Shown: positions 34,360-46,194 of the stretch, one piece after another | How the letters are laid out: each line of letters begins with the position of its first letter | How positions within the stretch are numbered: position 1 is the first letter of the stretch | Origin: Bullera alba | Lineage: Eukaryota; Basidiomycota; Tremellomycetes; Tremellales; Bulleraceae | Direction of reading: 5' to 3' | Length of the DNA stretch: 64,000 nt | NCBI GenBank assembly: GCA_001600095.1 | Contig: BCIX01000001.1 | Span: 930,001-994,000 of the forward strand | Position numbers and translations under genes: made by a program | The notes under the pieces: generated by a model | The model's database searches: none | Told to the model about the DNA's origin: nothing | Seen by the model: the letters and a program-made list of their open reading frames with translations, nothing else

Positions 34360-36082
34360 CTACTCTACACTCTGCGATGCGGGGAAGACGATACCTCCAG
34401 TGACTGCTGCTTCCTCCCTCAGTATCCTGTCGACTGGCTCTGCTCCAACTCCACTTCCACCCATGGGTATGTCGTTGCCCTGAGTGACGCGTTCGCCGTC
34501 AGTCTCGCTCGCTTGTGATCTGGAATCTGGTTCAGCAACTCACGATCAAAGCCCTCATAATGTCACTGAGACTGATCACTCCGACCAATCGCCCCGGATT
34601 CTCATCATGCTGACTTTCAACCACAACCAGTCGATGCACCCTCCTGATCTTGATAAGGGAGAATACAGCCGACAGCGAGTCGTTCGGCGAGCACGTCACG
34701 ACTCCAGGGAAGTCTAGTGAACGCTGCTTGAGAGCTTGGCCGACGTTGAGATCCAGCGACTGGTACGCCCCATTTCGGACTAGAGTCTAAGGGGGAAAGA
34801 AGATTAGGCATAGTACAGACGGGTTCAAGCGTGACTCACGATGACATCCACCGTCTCGTACAGGTTGAGCACCTTGCCATTATCGTCCACAATCGGTACC
34901 GCCGATATACCCTGCTCCGAGAACTTATGCACCACGTCGAACACTGTCGTCGAGAGGTGTGCCACTGCTACAGGGTGATAAGGGTTCTCTGGGTTGCTCT
35001 GGTCCTTGGAGACGTATGTCCCGATTCCAAGCTCGCGCACTCCTCCGGTCAGATACTGCGTGATGTCCCGACACTAAGATACGTGAGATACTGCCTCGAC
35101 ACCCGAGAGGACAGGAGGACTCACGTTCATGGCGATGAATTTGAGGACTCGGTACTGGGTCAAGACACTGATGACTACTTCTCCGCTTGTCTGGGCATCC
35201 TTGTCGATGAGTGGCAGACGCCTCGCGTGCGTTCGTATCAAGAATCGACAAGCGTCGTAGAGTGGGCGAAGGGGATGGACGGAAAGGAGGGGTGGTGGTG
35301 GAACGGAAAGCGCTTTCTCGATATCTAATCAAGGTAGTTAGTATAGTCCAGCATTCGGTCGCTGGGGTCCTCACCTCTGATTGACTGTAGTCTGATCTGC
35401 TCTACATCCGCCACTGCACCCTCCCAGTTCGAGGTATGGTAGAAGTACTGAATGAGGTGGATGACGTCTTGAACGGTGAACATTCCTGTATCAAAGATGA
35501 GCTATGTCCTACGTACGAATGCAGCAGCTCTTACCAGCGAATTTGGCGGTCGCCGTGTTCCATAATGGTGCAGATACAACACCTGAGTATGTTGAGTGAG
35601 CAAACGCTTAACCTCACAAGCGTCTACCGCTCACCATATAGCAACATGACGTCCAACGCCTTCTTGACTTTCAGCTGTGTATCCAGCACGATAAGCCTGA
35701 AGCTGACTGGGAAGACGTCATAGCTGCTCCTCTCCTTGAGAAAGCTTCTCAGTGCTTCCAAAGCCTCGTCGTGGGTCAAAGGCCTTGGCGGGGGTATAGG
35801 TGCCATTGGGGGATGTTGAGCTCGTGATGGCCGACGATTGAGCTGTGAACCTGAACCACCTGCGAGCGACTGAGAAGCTCTTCTTGCACTGGTGCTACCC
35901 GTTGCGTTTCTCGAGATTGAGGATGCTCGACCGACGGATCCAGCAGACGAGGGGGGTGCTGGGGAGATGGGGATAGGAGCTGAGCTTTGGGCGGACATCG
36001 TGTGACGGGTGGGCTGGGGTGCAAGTTGACTGATAGGAGAGGTGTGCGGGGTGGGACCGGTGAATGAAGCTTTCAGGTCCAA
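34360..36082 (-). CDS. SNF4: AMPK gamma subunit Snf4 (four CBS domains)
   Basis: A multi-exon gene encoding an N-terminal Ser/Pro-rich extension followed by four CBS motifs. The start of the core is ALEALRSFLKERSSYDVFP, a standard Snf4 opening. CBS1 contains KVKKALDVMLLY and APLWNTATAKFAGMFTVQDV. CBS2 contains RPLYDACRFLIRTHARRLPL. CBS3 contains DVVHKFSEQGISAVPIVDDN. CBS4 contains NDSLSAVFSLIKIRRVHRLV and GRLVGVISLSDIMRAL. The last exon adds a short Gly/Glu tail ending at 34360-34362. The gamma subunit binds adenine nucleotides and activates the Snf1 kinase when energy is low. The start at 36082 is the first ATG; an in-frame ATG at 35999 (MSAQSSAPIP) is an equally plausible start. Confidence 0.92.
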
Positions 36083-36657
36083 GGACGTGCTCGGAGATGA
36101 CTATCAGGTCAATGTCCGAGGTGGGCTGATGACTCGAGCGGCCAGTATCACGGTTGAATGGAGGAACAGTGTGTTGACGAGCACACATAACAGCTGGGGT
36201 CGCAACGAGGCAGCGTTGAGCCCCGAAACACGTTGTTTCCACGTGGCTTCAGAGATCGATCTCCCAGGCTGCACCAATAACAGCGTCGTCGATTTAAGCT
36301 GTATTTATCCCAAACCTCCATCCACCTCAGACCGTCAGAGAGAAACTGCTCCAGCTTCATGCTTCGCAAGTTGTCCATGCATGCCATCCAACCCAACAGT
36401 AACGCACAAACGTAGCATGCGACGGATCCGCGACCGCGACGAAACAAACACCCTGCAGCTGCCCGCGCTGGAGATCTGACGAGGTAGCAGTCGGAGATCT
36501 CTGATGACGAAATAGCAGTCAGCCAGCGTTGACACGACGATCGTCAACCGATCGGAACCTGACTTTGGAATCTTTCTTCATCCGCGACAATCTGACGGGA
36601 TAGGCGATTTACAGGCTAGGTTGTCAGACATCTACAACTTGTGCTCTGGGCAGCACG
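36083..36657. promoter_or_regulatory. Divergent promoter, SNF4 / steroid-reductase-like
   Basis: 575 bp between divergent starts; no gene supported. Contains a GATCTCTGA-like repeat near 36250-36260 and 36496-36505. Confidence 0.4.
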
Positions 36658-38040
36658 ATGAAGTCGCTCTTCACTCCGCAGCCGCCATGGACGTTCACCC
36701 TGGGAATGTCGATTTACCACCTCCTGCCGTTCCACGCGCCCATTACGCTCTTCCTCACAGACGCACCCTTTGGACGCTTCGCCAGTGACAGCAAGTCGAG
36801 ATGGCAGGTGGATGGTACGTAGAGGACTGCTCAATATGACTTGCCCTGACGAGAAGCAGGCAACAAGTCATGGTTCATTATGGAGATTGTATCCGTGAGT
36901 TAGCTGCTAGAGCATTGTCATCAAGCTGACAAGTCCCAGCCCTTGACCCTACTAGCCACGCTATACTTTTTGCCCAGGCACGCGTGGTCCACTTCGTCTA
37001 CGATCCTTACTGTGAGTCACAGCGGAAAAGGGACTTCTAGAGCACCGCTGAATCCTCTTCAGAGCTTGTTCCTCGTTCACTACCTCCATCGAGCGGTTCT
37101 CTCTCCTCTGGTCTACTCGCCAGCTAGATCGAAGCAACATGTCATAGTACCGATCATCGCGGGCATCTACAACTTGTTGTGAGTATGACTTTTGCCCTTT
37201 CCCCCGTCCACATGCTGAGCACTTCTCGATAGAAACGGCCACTGCATCGCAATTGGGCTCTCGCATTACGGAGTAAACTCGCTAGGCCCCCGGTACTGGT
37301 TGTCGGTAGCAGGCTGGGCTATCGGATTTGCCGGTAACGGTGAGCTATAGATTTCCGATGGTGTCCTAAGTCGAAGCTGACGTATCGCCGATAGTCTATC
37401 ATGACGAAGTACTAAACGACCTGCGAAGACCTGCGGAAAAGCAGCTTTTCACCACTGCCCACCCGAAGGAGCTGGAGAAGGACAAAGAAGCCAGTGGAGG
37501 GAGATACGCCATCCCCCGAGGAGGGTTGTTCAAACACGTCTCTTTCCCCAATTACTCTTGCGAATGGTGAGTCATCTTGACTTTCCTACATTCCCGCTTC
37601 CTCCCCTTCCTCTCCATACAACACACCGGGAAATGATTAGTTATTGTTCAGAATCGCAACGATGGTCGTGCTTGCACGTATCATAAGAGCCTAATATACA
37701 CCATAATGATCCCACACTTCTTGTCTCCTTGTCAAAATGGACGCAAGGGTCATAGCTAACGCTGTCTTCCCTGAATAGGTTCGAATGGCTATGTTTCTCC
37801 ATTGCCGCTGCGCCCAACCCTTTGATATCAACTCCGGCACTTTCAACTCTTCCAGAATGGCTTCAACGGTTATTTGCCTCGACATACTACCCAAGCCGGC
37901 TGCTGCATCCCTCGTGGATGTTCTTCATCTTCTTGCTCAGCAGCATGTATCCCCGAGCAGTCAGGAGTCATCGGTGGTACAAGGAGAAATTTGGGGATCG
38001 GTATCCCGACAGGAAGGTTGTCATTCCGTTTGTGTTGTAA
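36658..38040 (+). CDS. Steroid 5-alpha-reductase family membrane protein
   Basis: Seven exons (36658-36814, 36860-36894, 36940-37011, 37063-37178, 37233-37339, 37395-37566, 37779-38040) give 306 residues. Several membrane segments are visible. The family C-terminal block is present: GGLFKHVSFPNYSCEWFEWL and, at the end, WYKEKFGDRYPDRKVVIPFVL. In this family (3-oxo-5-alpha-steroid 4-dehydrogenase C-terminal domain) the NADPH site uses the conserved Asn/Tyr/Glu in PNY-x-x-E. Substrate cannot be told from sequence; relatives act on steroids, polyprenols or enoyl-CoA. Fungi make ergosterol, so a sterol or lipid enone is plausible. Intron 6 (37567-37778) is 212 nt, much longer than its neighbours. 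Confidence 0.88.
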
Positions 38041-38099
38041 GCAGGCGCCATTATGGCATAGGCTATTGACATGATTATGCAATGGGACGCACATACTGG

Positions 38100-39436
38100 C
38101 TACATGTCTACAATGACAGGGGCATACTCGCCTTCTTCCTCGTCGCTCTCTTCATCTGACTGAGGCCTTGCCTCGCTCAAACCATCGATAGTCCATCCCC
38201 ACCTCGCCTTGCACTTACTCTGCAAGTCTTTCCAAGCGATATCGACCGTCTGCCTCACCGGACCAGCCCAATGGGACGATGCGGCGCTGATGTTGACTCT
38301 CAGGTTCTCCAGCTCGTCCATGAAATAGGCATCCAGCTCGGGAAGCTCGGTATCGAATACGCCTTCCGGTAGAGCCACCAACTGCGCCGTCAGTGCCTGT
38401 ACGAGCGAGGAGTTGAGAGTTTCTATTGCCCTTGTGTCGATATCAGGTAGGTACGTGCTTGGATTGACGAGCAGATCTGATGATTGCGTGAGGAGCGAAA
38501 GTATTCGTTTGTACACTATCAACGCGGAATATGACGATAGGTGGAGTAGCAAGATGAAGGAGAGTTGCAGCTGAGCCAGCAAGCCATTAGGGTCTGATAG
38601 AAGTCATTAGCCTAACCTTCGAACGGGGTACGGCCGCACTCACTGCCCAATAATTGCGTAGTGACGACATGACCCAGGAGCCAGCTCTTATCCCTCGAGT
38701 AGCGGGTCACTTCCGCGCCGACCGCACCTTCCCTCCAGCTCCGCTTCAATTTGAACCGGACAAAGCTAAGCCGTTCACCTTGAACGACTTCGGTCGAGCC
38801 AATACCCTCGCCCATGGCCTGTCTCTCCTTACTCCGGGACACGGCCGCTGGAGACTTATCATCCTCTTCTTCCCCTTCCACCGCCTTCAGACCATCTACA
38901 GCTGAAGATGGACCCAAGACATGACGAAGGATATCCGGCGATATGTGATTGACCAATGATTTCCATTCTACCAATTTGTCGAATGGATATCCAGCCAATT
39001 CCGAATCGAGGCTCTTCAGTCGATCATCCGAGATCACCGTTGTGGAGCCATCAGCATTCTCGCACACCAGTTCCTCGTGCTCTCTGTCGTATCTCAAAAC
39101 CAGATGTTCACGGGGCGAAGTGAAGCGTAGGATACCTGACCTGATTGGCAAGGTAGATGGCCCAATGTTCAGTTGCTCTCCGACAGAGGATGATCCGGGC
39201 GGGGAGACCGTGATGAGGTGCAGGCCCGGTGGGAGAAACTTGATCCCGCTGAACTTTCGAGTCACATGATACCTGAAGGACTGTCAGCTGTGGAGTTTCG
39301 TCAGAGGAATAGCTGGTGCAACCTACGTTCCATCAATACCGAATTCCGAGCCTTGGGGGAGGTCGCTGATGATGACAAAACCGCCCGCCTCGAAGAGAGC
39401 CTGAGCCTGCTCTTGGGTCAGTTTGTCGATTGACAT
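38100..39436 (-). CDS. AAR2: U5 snRNP assembly factor Aar2
   Basis: Three exons (39327-39436, 38644-39272, 38100-38593) give 410 residues. The opening is Aar2-like: ALFEAGGFVIISDLPQGSEF and GID, then KFSGIKFLPPGLHLITVS. A second domain has LLAQLQLSFILLLHLSSYSAL, which matches the family's LQ-x-x-F helix. The tail is acidic (SDEESDEEEGEYAPV). Aar2 binds Prp8 and keeps cytoplasmic U5 snRNP in an immature state until Brr2 replaces it, so it fits this intron-dense genome. Only 59 bp separate its stop from the convergent steroid-reductase stop. Confidence 0.9.
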
Positions 39437-39706
39437 GCTGCCTTGGTGGACTATCAGCGGCCTGGTGAGAGTGTTGCGTTACCTCCGGGATATGGTCGAC
39501 GTGTGAGATGCAAGCAAGGCCGCACTGAAATTTAGACATTGACAACTTCGCTGGACTGCCTCCACTTTTCGAATCCACCTCGTCGATCGTCCAAGCGACT
39601 AGCGAAGCGACGATGCCCCGATCAAGGTGCTGATTGACGGACTTTCTCCACAGGCTATGTTGCATGTTCTTGTCGATCCGGTTCGGTCGCGGTCCCAGCA
39701 CAGGTC

Positions 39707-40707
39707 ATGACTTTCGCCCCGGCGCAGCTCGTATCGACACTGACGACCTCGGCTCTGCGATCGCACTTGGCCCAGCCCGCCTCTGCAATCACAGCGCTAC
39801 ACATTGGTAAATCGCTGATCGAAACATGGCCAGCCTTCACCAAATGGCGTCTTGACGATGATTTGGAAGGGCTAAGGAGAGCTATGATGGACGGGGCGCT
39901 CCAGCTGCCGGTGGATGTGGAGATTGGCAAGCGGGGCAAAGGATACTTGGACCCCGACTATCAAAGAGTCTCGATGGATTTCGGTGAGGCCAAGAGTCCG
40001 ATGTACGTGTGGAAAGTAAAGGCTGATGATGTATCTTGGATAGGTCTCTTCCTGGACGCTTTCATTCTCGGCAAGATACCTTCCTCAACACCGGCTTCAG
40101 CCTTGCCAACAGGATACCTAGCTCAGTCTGATGTCATGGACAACCCGACCTTGATAGCCGATGTGCCAAATCTGCCACAATACGAAGCTGGCTCCCAAAA
40201 GAGCTTGTATAGGCGGACGATATGGGTAGGACCCAAACGCAGCTTCACACCGTTCCACAAAGATCCCTACGTGGGCATATATTCGCAAAGTAGGTACCAG
40301 TTTCCAAGCACGGTCGGTTCAAGAGCTGAGCTACCGTGTCATCTACAGTCATCGGCCACAAACGCTTCCACATCTTGCCTGTTGCGGCGGTCGACCTACT
40401 GGAGCCCTCGACGAAACCCCAGTATCAGAACACATCAACGATCCCAGTCTCCGTGTCTTCTATCTTCGCCTCGAGCACTCCTTCCGCCGCTGACGAAGTC
40501 AACTTTGGAAAAGCCGTGTTCCCCGATGACCTTCCCCCAAGAGTGTTGAACCACTGCCGCGATCAACTCACCGAAGCGAATAAGATCGACGGAGCGTGTC
40601 AAGTCGACTTGGCACCTGGAGAATCGGTTCTGGTCCCGGAAGGTTGGTGGCATTCCGCCGAAGGAGGTGATAGCCCTGGTGTCGGCGTCGGGGCTTGGTT
40701 CAGGTGA
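39707..40707 (+). CDS. JmjC / cupin-8 2-oxoglutarate oxygenase
   Basis: Three exons (39707-39983, 40044-40289, 40349-40707) give 293 residues. The Fe(II) triad of the KDM8-like cupin-8 group is visible: HKD in SFTPFHKDPYVGIY and the distal His in LVPEGWWHSAEG. A conserved GHKRFHILP strand follows the first motif. Relatives hydroxylate protein side chains (JMJD5) or demethylate; the substrate here is unknown. The start MTFAPAQLV is 270 bp from the divergent AAR2 start, so the two probably share a promoter. The stop lies in TTCAGGTGAGAGG, which also looks like a splice donor, so a further exon is possible. Confidence 0.82.
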
Positions 40708-41042
40708 GAGGCGTAGGCTGGTGTAACTCAAACGTGTGCTGGAAGGGGCATCTTGAGCATTTTGGACAATTTGTATGTACAACAGAGCATTGGCCAACGA
40801 TGTTCACGCTCGCACGAAGGGCAATTGGGGCGACAGCGCACGGATCCCTCGAAATCAAGGGCGTCGTCCAGTTCCACTCCACTCCCACTTTGATTCACAG
40901 GACCTGTCATCTTCAAGTCACACTTCTTTACCTCTCGTCCAAACTCCCCTTGGCGATATATCTCCGCTGCCATCGCTCATCTGTCAACTCGACTCCTGGC
41001 AAGCCACAATAGCTCGACTCGCTAACACGCTATGGCATACTA
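40708..41042. other. Intergenic, no gene seen
   Basis: 335 bp between two rightward genes. No coding or RNA signal. A CT-rich stretch near 40920-40990 resembles a promoter/leader. Confidence 0.35.
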
Positions 41043-43909
41043 ATGAACAAGACCACGAGGGGCAAACGACAAAAACGATACCGAGAGCTTTTGACGGTAG
41101 CCAAGCACAGTACCGCCTTCACCGGTCCTCAAGTCACGCCTGACACGAGCCCTACTCGAGGACCCTATTCACCTGGCCAACCAAGCAGCTTCTTCAGGCC
41201 CAGTTGGGAGCGATCTCCCCCTTCTTCGAGCTACCCAGATCCGCGACCGGGAGGTGAGTCTGCGAGGATTGAGCTCGACCGAGATCCTTCCTCTAGTTCT
41301 TGACATCGGTGACGCTGCCAAGCAGGACATCCTTTCCTGCGGCTAGGTATGATGCTCCATAAACGCCCCCGATCCCAGTCTCCCGTACAGCCTGACCGCG
41401 GTGTCCGTAATGGTAACAGACTGACAGTGGCACCTTCAGGTATCCGAGCGGTCCAAGCGCATTTAGGAAACCTCCCTTCGAAATTTCCTGGAAATCCTTC
41501 TTCCTCCTTCCCTCCAGAGTCCTCCGCCAAACCAGACGAAGTCCCCTCTCGAGACCACGAAGGGAATCACTATCAATCTGCACAGTCCTCGAGACAGGAC
41601 AACATCGACAGTGACGGTCGGTCCAGTTGCCCATCAAGCCGACTGAGTGATCGCAGTCGGGTCAGTCTCCCTCCGCCGCACAAGAACACCACTTCTCGCT
41701 TCGAACTCCCAAACAAGCCCGAATCTCAGAGCAGAGCAGCGATGGAGAGCTCAATCGACGTTGTTCTCGAGAGGCTGAAGAGAGCAGGATTGCGACTAGC
41801 TACAGCAGATGAGGGAGATCCGTGGCGAGACGGTCGCGCCGGGGGTGGCGGAGAGTCGAAATTCTCATCCAGTCAAGTCAGAGACCACAATGAAGTCCAG
41901 GTCAGCTGGAGAAAAGGTCGTGCGAGGAGCCGTGCGAAGCTAACAAAAGACTCGCAGCCGGATTTGGGAACATCCTCCGATCAATCCATTCGTCGTGTGA
42001 GGGAGAAGAACGAGAAGATCCAAGCGGCATTGGAGGAGGCTATGCTGAAGATTAAGGATCAAGCTGCTCAGCTAGCTGAAGAAGTGGGTCTTGGCACCCA
42101 GGTGACTGTTAGCTATCGCTAACGACCTTGTCCTGTGTCAGAAAACGCCCTCTTTCCGAGAGCGAGAGCTACAGACGCGGTTTCATGAAACAAGCGAGAT
42201 GCTCGACGAAGCCATCCGTGCTCTCACTGCCGCAAAGGCCAAACAGGAGAGCACCGACATTGTGCTGGAAGAACACAGAGCTACTATCGAGCACGAGATC
42301 AAGAAGCGAAAGGAAGCGGAAATGAAGGAAAAATCGGCTTCCCAACATCAAAGCTCTTTGGCGAAGGAAGTCGCAGCGATCACCAAGCAGAAAGACGATC
42401 TGGCGAAGCAGGTTTCCACTCTTCAGACCAACCTCATGGCTGAGAAGAACCTTCGGGTCCAAGCAGAACAACGAGCGCACGAATCGGTGAGTTTGATGCA
42501 TTCTCGTCAACTGAAGTACTGAAATACTTGCAGCAAGCGAGACAAGACCATAGCCCCACCATTGTTCGAGACCTGCACGAGGCTAGAGAGCGCTGCAAGA
42601 AGCTCGGCCTCGACAAGGCAAGATTGCAGAGCGAGATCACGCGCCTGTCAGAGTTGTTGAGGGAGGCACGCGTAAGTCACACACAGAATGGAAAGGTGTC
42701 TGTCACTACTGACGTTGTCTGCGTTGGCAAGGCATCCTCCTCTGCCAACAAGACTCAGCTTGATGACCTTCATGCCCAGAACAACACACTTCGCGCACAG
42801 ATCGACGAGCTGAACCGAAAAGTGAGTTTGGATGTAGCTCCCACTGAAATACGGTCTGACTGGCGTTTAGCTCGAGCATGGGGAGAAGTCGCAGCAAGAG
42901 GTCGAGTCGCTCCGAAAGGATCTCGCAGACAGGGTGAGCTATAAGACTGTTCATCCCTCACTGGCTATCCACCGCTAACGGAAGGCCTGCTGTAGGAAGA
43001 AAGCATCTTAGCGCTGAGGGGGAAGATCAGAGAGCGAGATCGGCAGATTCGACACGCTGAGAAGGAGAGATTGCGGTTGAAGCAGGAACTCGCGGACGCC
43101 AATTCGGTAGGCTAAACATCTAACGGAGACTTGACGGCCTTGACGGTTGAGCGGCTGATTGGGCTTTCAGTTGAATGTGGTCCTCAAGGATAAGCGAATG
43201 GTCAGAGATCGGAACAGCGATCCAGCCCGCGCAGGAAGGCAGGAGCCCATCGCTCGAGGAACTACTCCAGAGGCAGATTTCGAGGTAAGCTGTTGGCACT
43301 ATTTACGCGTCAAGCCGATATCTGGTGAATCTCCCGTTTGGCAGCGAGAGACATCTGCAAGGCGAGGATACGAGGACACGCTGTCTCCTACCCCGATACG
43401 ACCCTCGCCTAGCTTTTCGGAGATTGCAGCACAATTCCGCGAAGTCGAGCGAGAGTCTATGGTCAGTCAGGAAGCTATGGGAGAAACCATTCCACTCGAG
43501 CTGCAGCTGACAATCATTCCAGCCGACGCCCAAACCCACAGTCTCGACACCTGTCCCACCAAGAGGTCCACCCTTGTCTGAGGCGCATCCCGATCTCTCC
43601 GCTCTCGCAGCTAGCATGTCCAACAGCCCTGCCGCCTTCTCTCCTAGCGGAAACTCCTATCAAGAAGTGAACCCAAGTCACGTAGAGGCCATCAAGAACC
43701 TCATGCGAAAGGCCGATCCATATGTGAGAGCTCAACTTGGCTTTCGCGGGCACAACTGACCTGGAACACTGTAGGGAAACCTGGATGGTCTATTTAAAGT
43801 GGGCGAGGAGCCTAAACCCATGGGATCGATGAGCTCTCTAGGTGGGGGTAGCAAGACACTGAGCGAGTTCACCAAGCTATGGGACGACACCGTGACAAAG
43901 ATGAGCTAA
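41043..43909 (+). CDS. Coiled-coil protein of unknown function
   Basis: A multi-exon gene beginning MNKTTRGKRQKRYRELL (exon 1 41043-41253; exon 2 from 41347). The first 300 residues are Ser/Pro/Arg-rich and probably disordered, with the folded-looking segment SSIDVVLERLKRAGLRLATA. The middle is a long coiled coil rich in K, E, Q and A (for example REKNEKIQAALEEAMLKIKD and EEHRATIEHEIKKRKEAEMK), broken by many short introns. The C-terminus has NPSHVEAIKNLMRKADPY and ends SEFTKLWDDTVTKMS. No named family recognised. The architecture suits a spindle-pole, septin or trafficking scaffold, but that is inference. Internal exon edges are approximate between 42650 and 43560. Confidence 0.72.
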
Positions 43910-44152
43910 AGAGCGAACAGTGAGTCTAGTCTGTAAGAGTCAGTTGTGTCAGAGTAGCGATAGCCCAGTTCCCCGTATCATGAATCAGTGACACCCGTAT
44001 TGGTTTCTTTGGAAAGCACCGCGCCTCACGGAGTCACGGAGTCCGGTGGAGAAGACAACGTTGCATTCCGACTTCTGCGAAAGGGGATTTCCCTTCCGTC
44101 AGGTGTATGATGAGGTATCGTTTCCGCCAGCTGATTTGCACTTCACCGTGGT

Positions 44153-45869
44153 TTATTCTACCTGGGTGTACGTTCCCGGGAAGATACCAGTCTTGCCGTT
44201 GATCCTGCCCGTCCACCAATCATCGGCACTTTCCGTCTGCTCGATGATTTCTATTCTGTCACCTGCGCTGAATCCAAGGTCGCCTTCCGCCTAAACCGAG
44301 TATCAGTATTAATTCACGACTGCTACATAAGTACGACTTACCTGAGGCTCAAAGTCGAAAATGGCAGTAGCGTACTTCGGTCCGAAGCTGGGTTTCGCCT
44401 TGAGAGGCGGTGGTGGNGGNGGGGCCTTTTTCTTGATCGAGCCGATGGAGCTGGAACTCGGAGTTGACGTGTATGGAGGTGGAGCAGCGACTGTCCTGGC
44501 GGGCGGAACGTATGAGGATTCCGCCTCGGCGGCTTTCGACCCGATCGACGTTTTACGGTCGATGCCAGCGCCAACGGTCGTTCGTGAGGCGATAGAGCTG
44601 GTCCTGCCAAGTGATCCGGAAGCAGTTCGACGTTGCTGGAGCATCTTGGCGGTAGAGACCATTCTCCTGGTGATGCCCAGCTCCTCGAGCTGCTCGGCTG
44701 CATCCCCTCTTTGCTCAAGGTAGATGTTTTCGATATCTTTTCGCTCCAGATCGTACTTTCCGTCGGTGAACGACTGCAGTCGTTCGTGCATGATGTAATA
44801 GACGTTCAACCTAGACTTATGTCAGCTAAGTTCTACATTTCGACACAGCAGACTCACTGCATGTAGTAGAACGAGTGGAAGAGAGGGTCGATGAAGTTGG
44901 AGGCCATTTCAAGGAAAGCTGGCAACTCCGTCTTCAAGAGCTGGTTATACTGCTCGTACTCGCCGGAAGCTAGCTCGAAATCTTGCTCGACCTACGCCAT
45001 AGCTCATTAGCTTCCTTGATCGATCGAAACAAAGACCAGCAGCTAACCCACCTTGAACAGGTTCTTCTCGTCCGAGAGCGACTTCTCCTTCTTCTCTCTC
45101 AGCTTGTTCAAGCTGTTGTTATGTCTGTCAAAGTCGATCAACTTGTGGTCTCGCTTGACGCAAGTCTTCCTGATCTTCTTGCAGATCTCGACCAGTTCCT
45201 TGCACGGCGTGACGATTCGAGAATCAATCAGCTCCAATTCCGGTGCCAAGGTGTCTACACACAAGCAGTCTCAGCAACGCACTTCGAAGACGCTCGCACT
45301 CGACTACTCACCTCGCATCTCCTGCATGATATTTTGGTATTGATCGATATTCTTGAGAGTGATTTCTGAATGAGGGTGCTTGGCAGCGAGGTTGTACTCC
45401 GCGCCCATAGGTGAGAACAGCGTCGCCATTGAACCGGAGAAGCTCGAACCGGACATGAGCAGGGCTGAGCAACTCGTATCAGCAGAATTCAATGACAGAC
45501 TCCTGGAGTCCGACTCACAAGACACTGCATCCCGGAAGACGGTCGAGTCCTTCAACATCTTCTCACACGCTGCCTCGATAGCTGCGAACTTTCTCTCACT
45601 GCAAATCCCGCATTAGCGCCTCCCACACGGCGTCATCTCCGACATGACTGACTATTCGTTGAACTCTGGATCGGTGGACTCTAAGAGATGCGACGTCAGT
45701 ATGGCTACTACGCAACATGTCACTGGAGTGTGTCCACTCACTCTTAGCCATGCCGATTCGGCTGGTCAAGTTGTGCGGGGTCCTGTAAAGCGCAGTCTCA
45801 GTGAGCTACTCCGTGCAGCCTCTCCTCATGTAAGACCTACCGCTGGAGCGCCTTGGTGAGTCCCTTCAT
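44153..45869 (-). CDS. RVS167: BAR-SH3 endocytic protein (amphiphysin / Rvs167 type)
   Basis: A multi-exon gene. The N-terminus [10 protein letters not shown], then [13 protein letters not shown], is the amphipathic helix of the Rvs BAR domain. The BAR coiled coil follows: [20 protein letters not shown], then [20 protein letters not shown] and [21 protein letters not shown] Ser/Pro linker contains [17 protein letters not shown], where the SH3 domain begins; it continues [16 protein letters not shown] and [21 protein letters not shown] at the C-terminus. Rvs167 binds curved membrane with Rvs161 and drives vesicle scission at actin patches. Two ambiguous bases (44417, 44420) fall in the Pro-rich linker at third positions of CCN codons, so both still encode Pro. 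Confidence 0.94.
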
Positions 45870-46194
45870 CGTAACGTCGACTCCCTAACGGTCCTGGAGA
45901 TGGTGATACGGAAGACTGTGTCGTGGAGGTAATGTAGATCAACGACCAAGGACCTACCCAAGGCTGTGGTCAACGTCGCCGGCCGGGGAAAGGCTCGGCG
46001 CAAGCAGTCCGGATAAGGCGAAGTGACGTGGCAAGCGGGGTAGTTAACCTACCTGGGGTGCAGACGGAATCAATTGTATCAGCGAGGCCCTACCATCATC
46101 GCCGCCTCCAGCGTCCTTCGGGTCCTTCGAGCGCGTAACTGCACTTGGTAACGACTACTTGGTCAACAGCTTCCTCAATAGCATCGCTGTCAAA
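45870..46194. promoter_or_regulatory. Divergent promoter, RVS167 / VMA3
   Basis: 325 bp between divergent starts, with a short GC-rich patch near 45975-46000. No gene. Confidence 0.4.
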
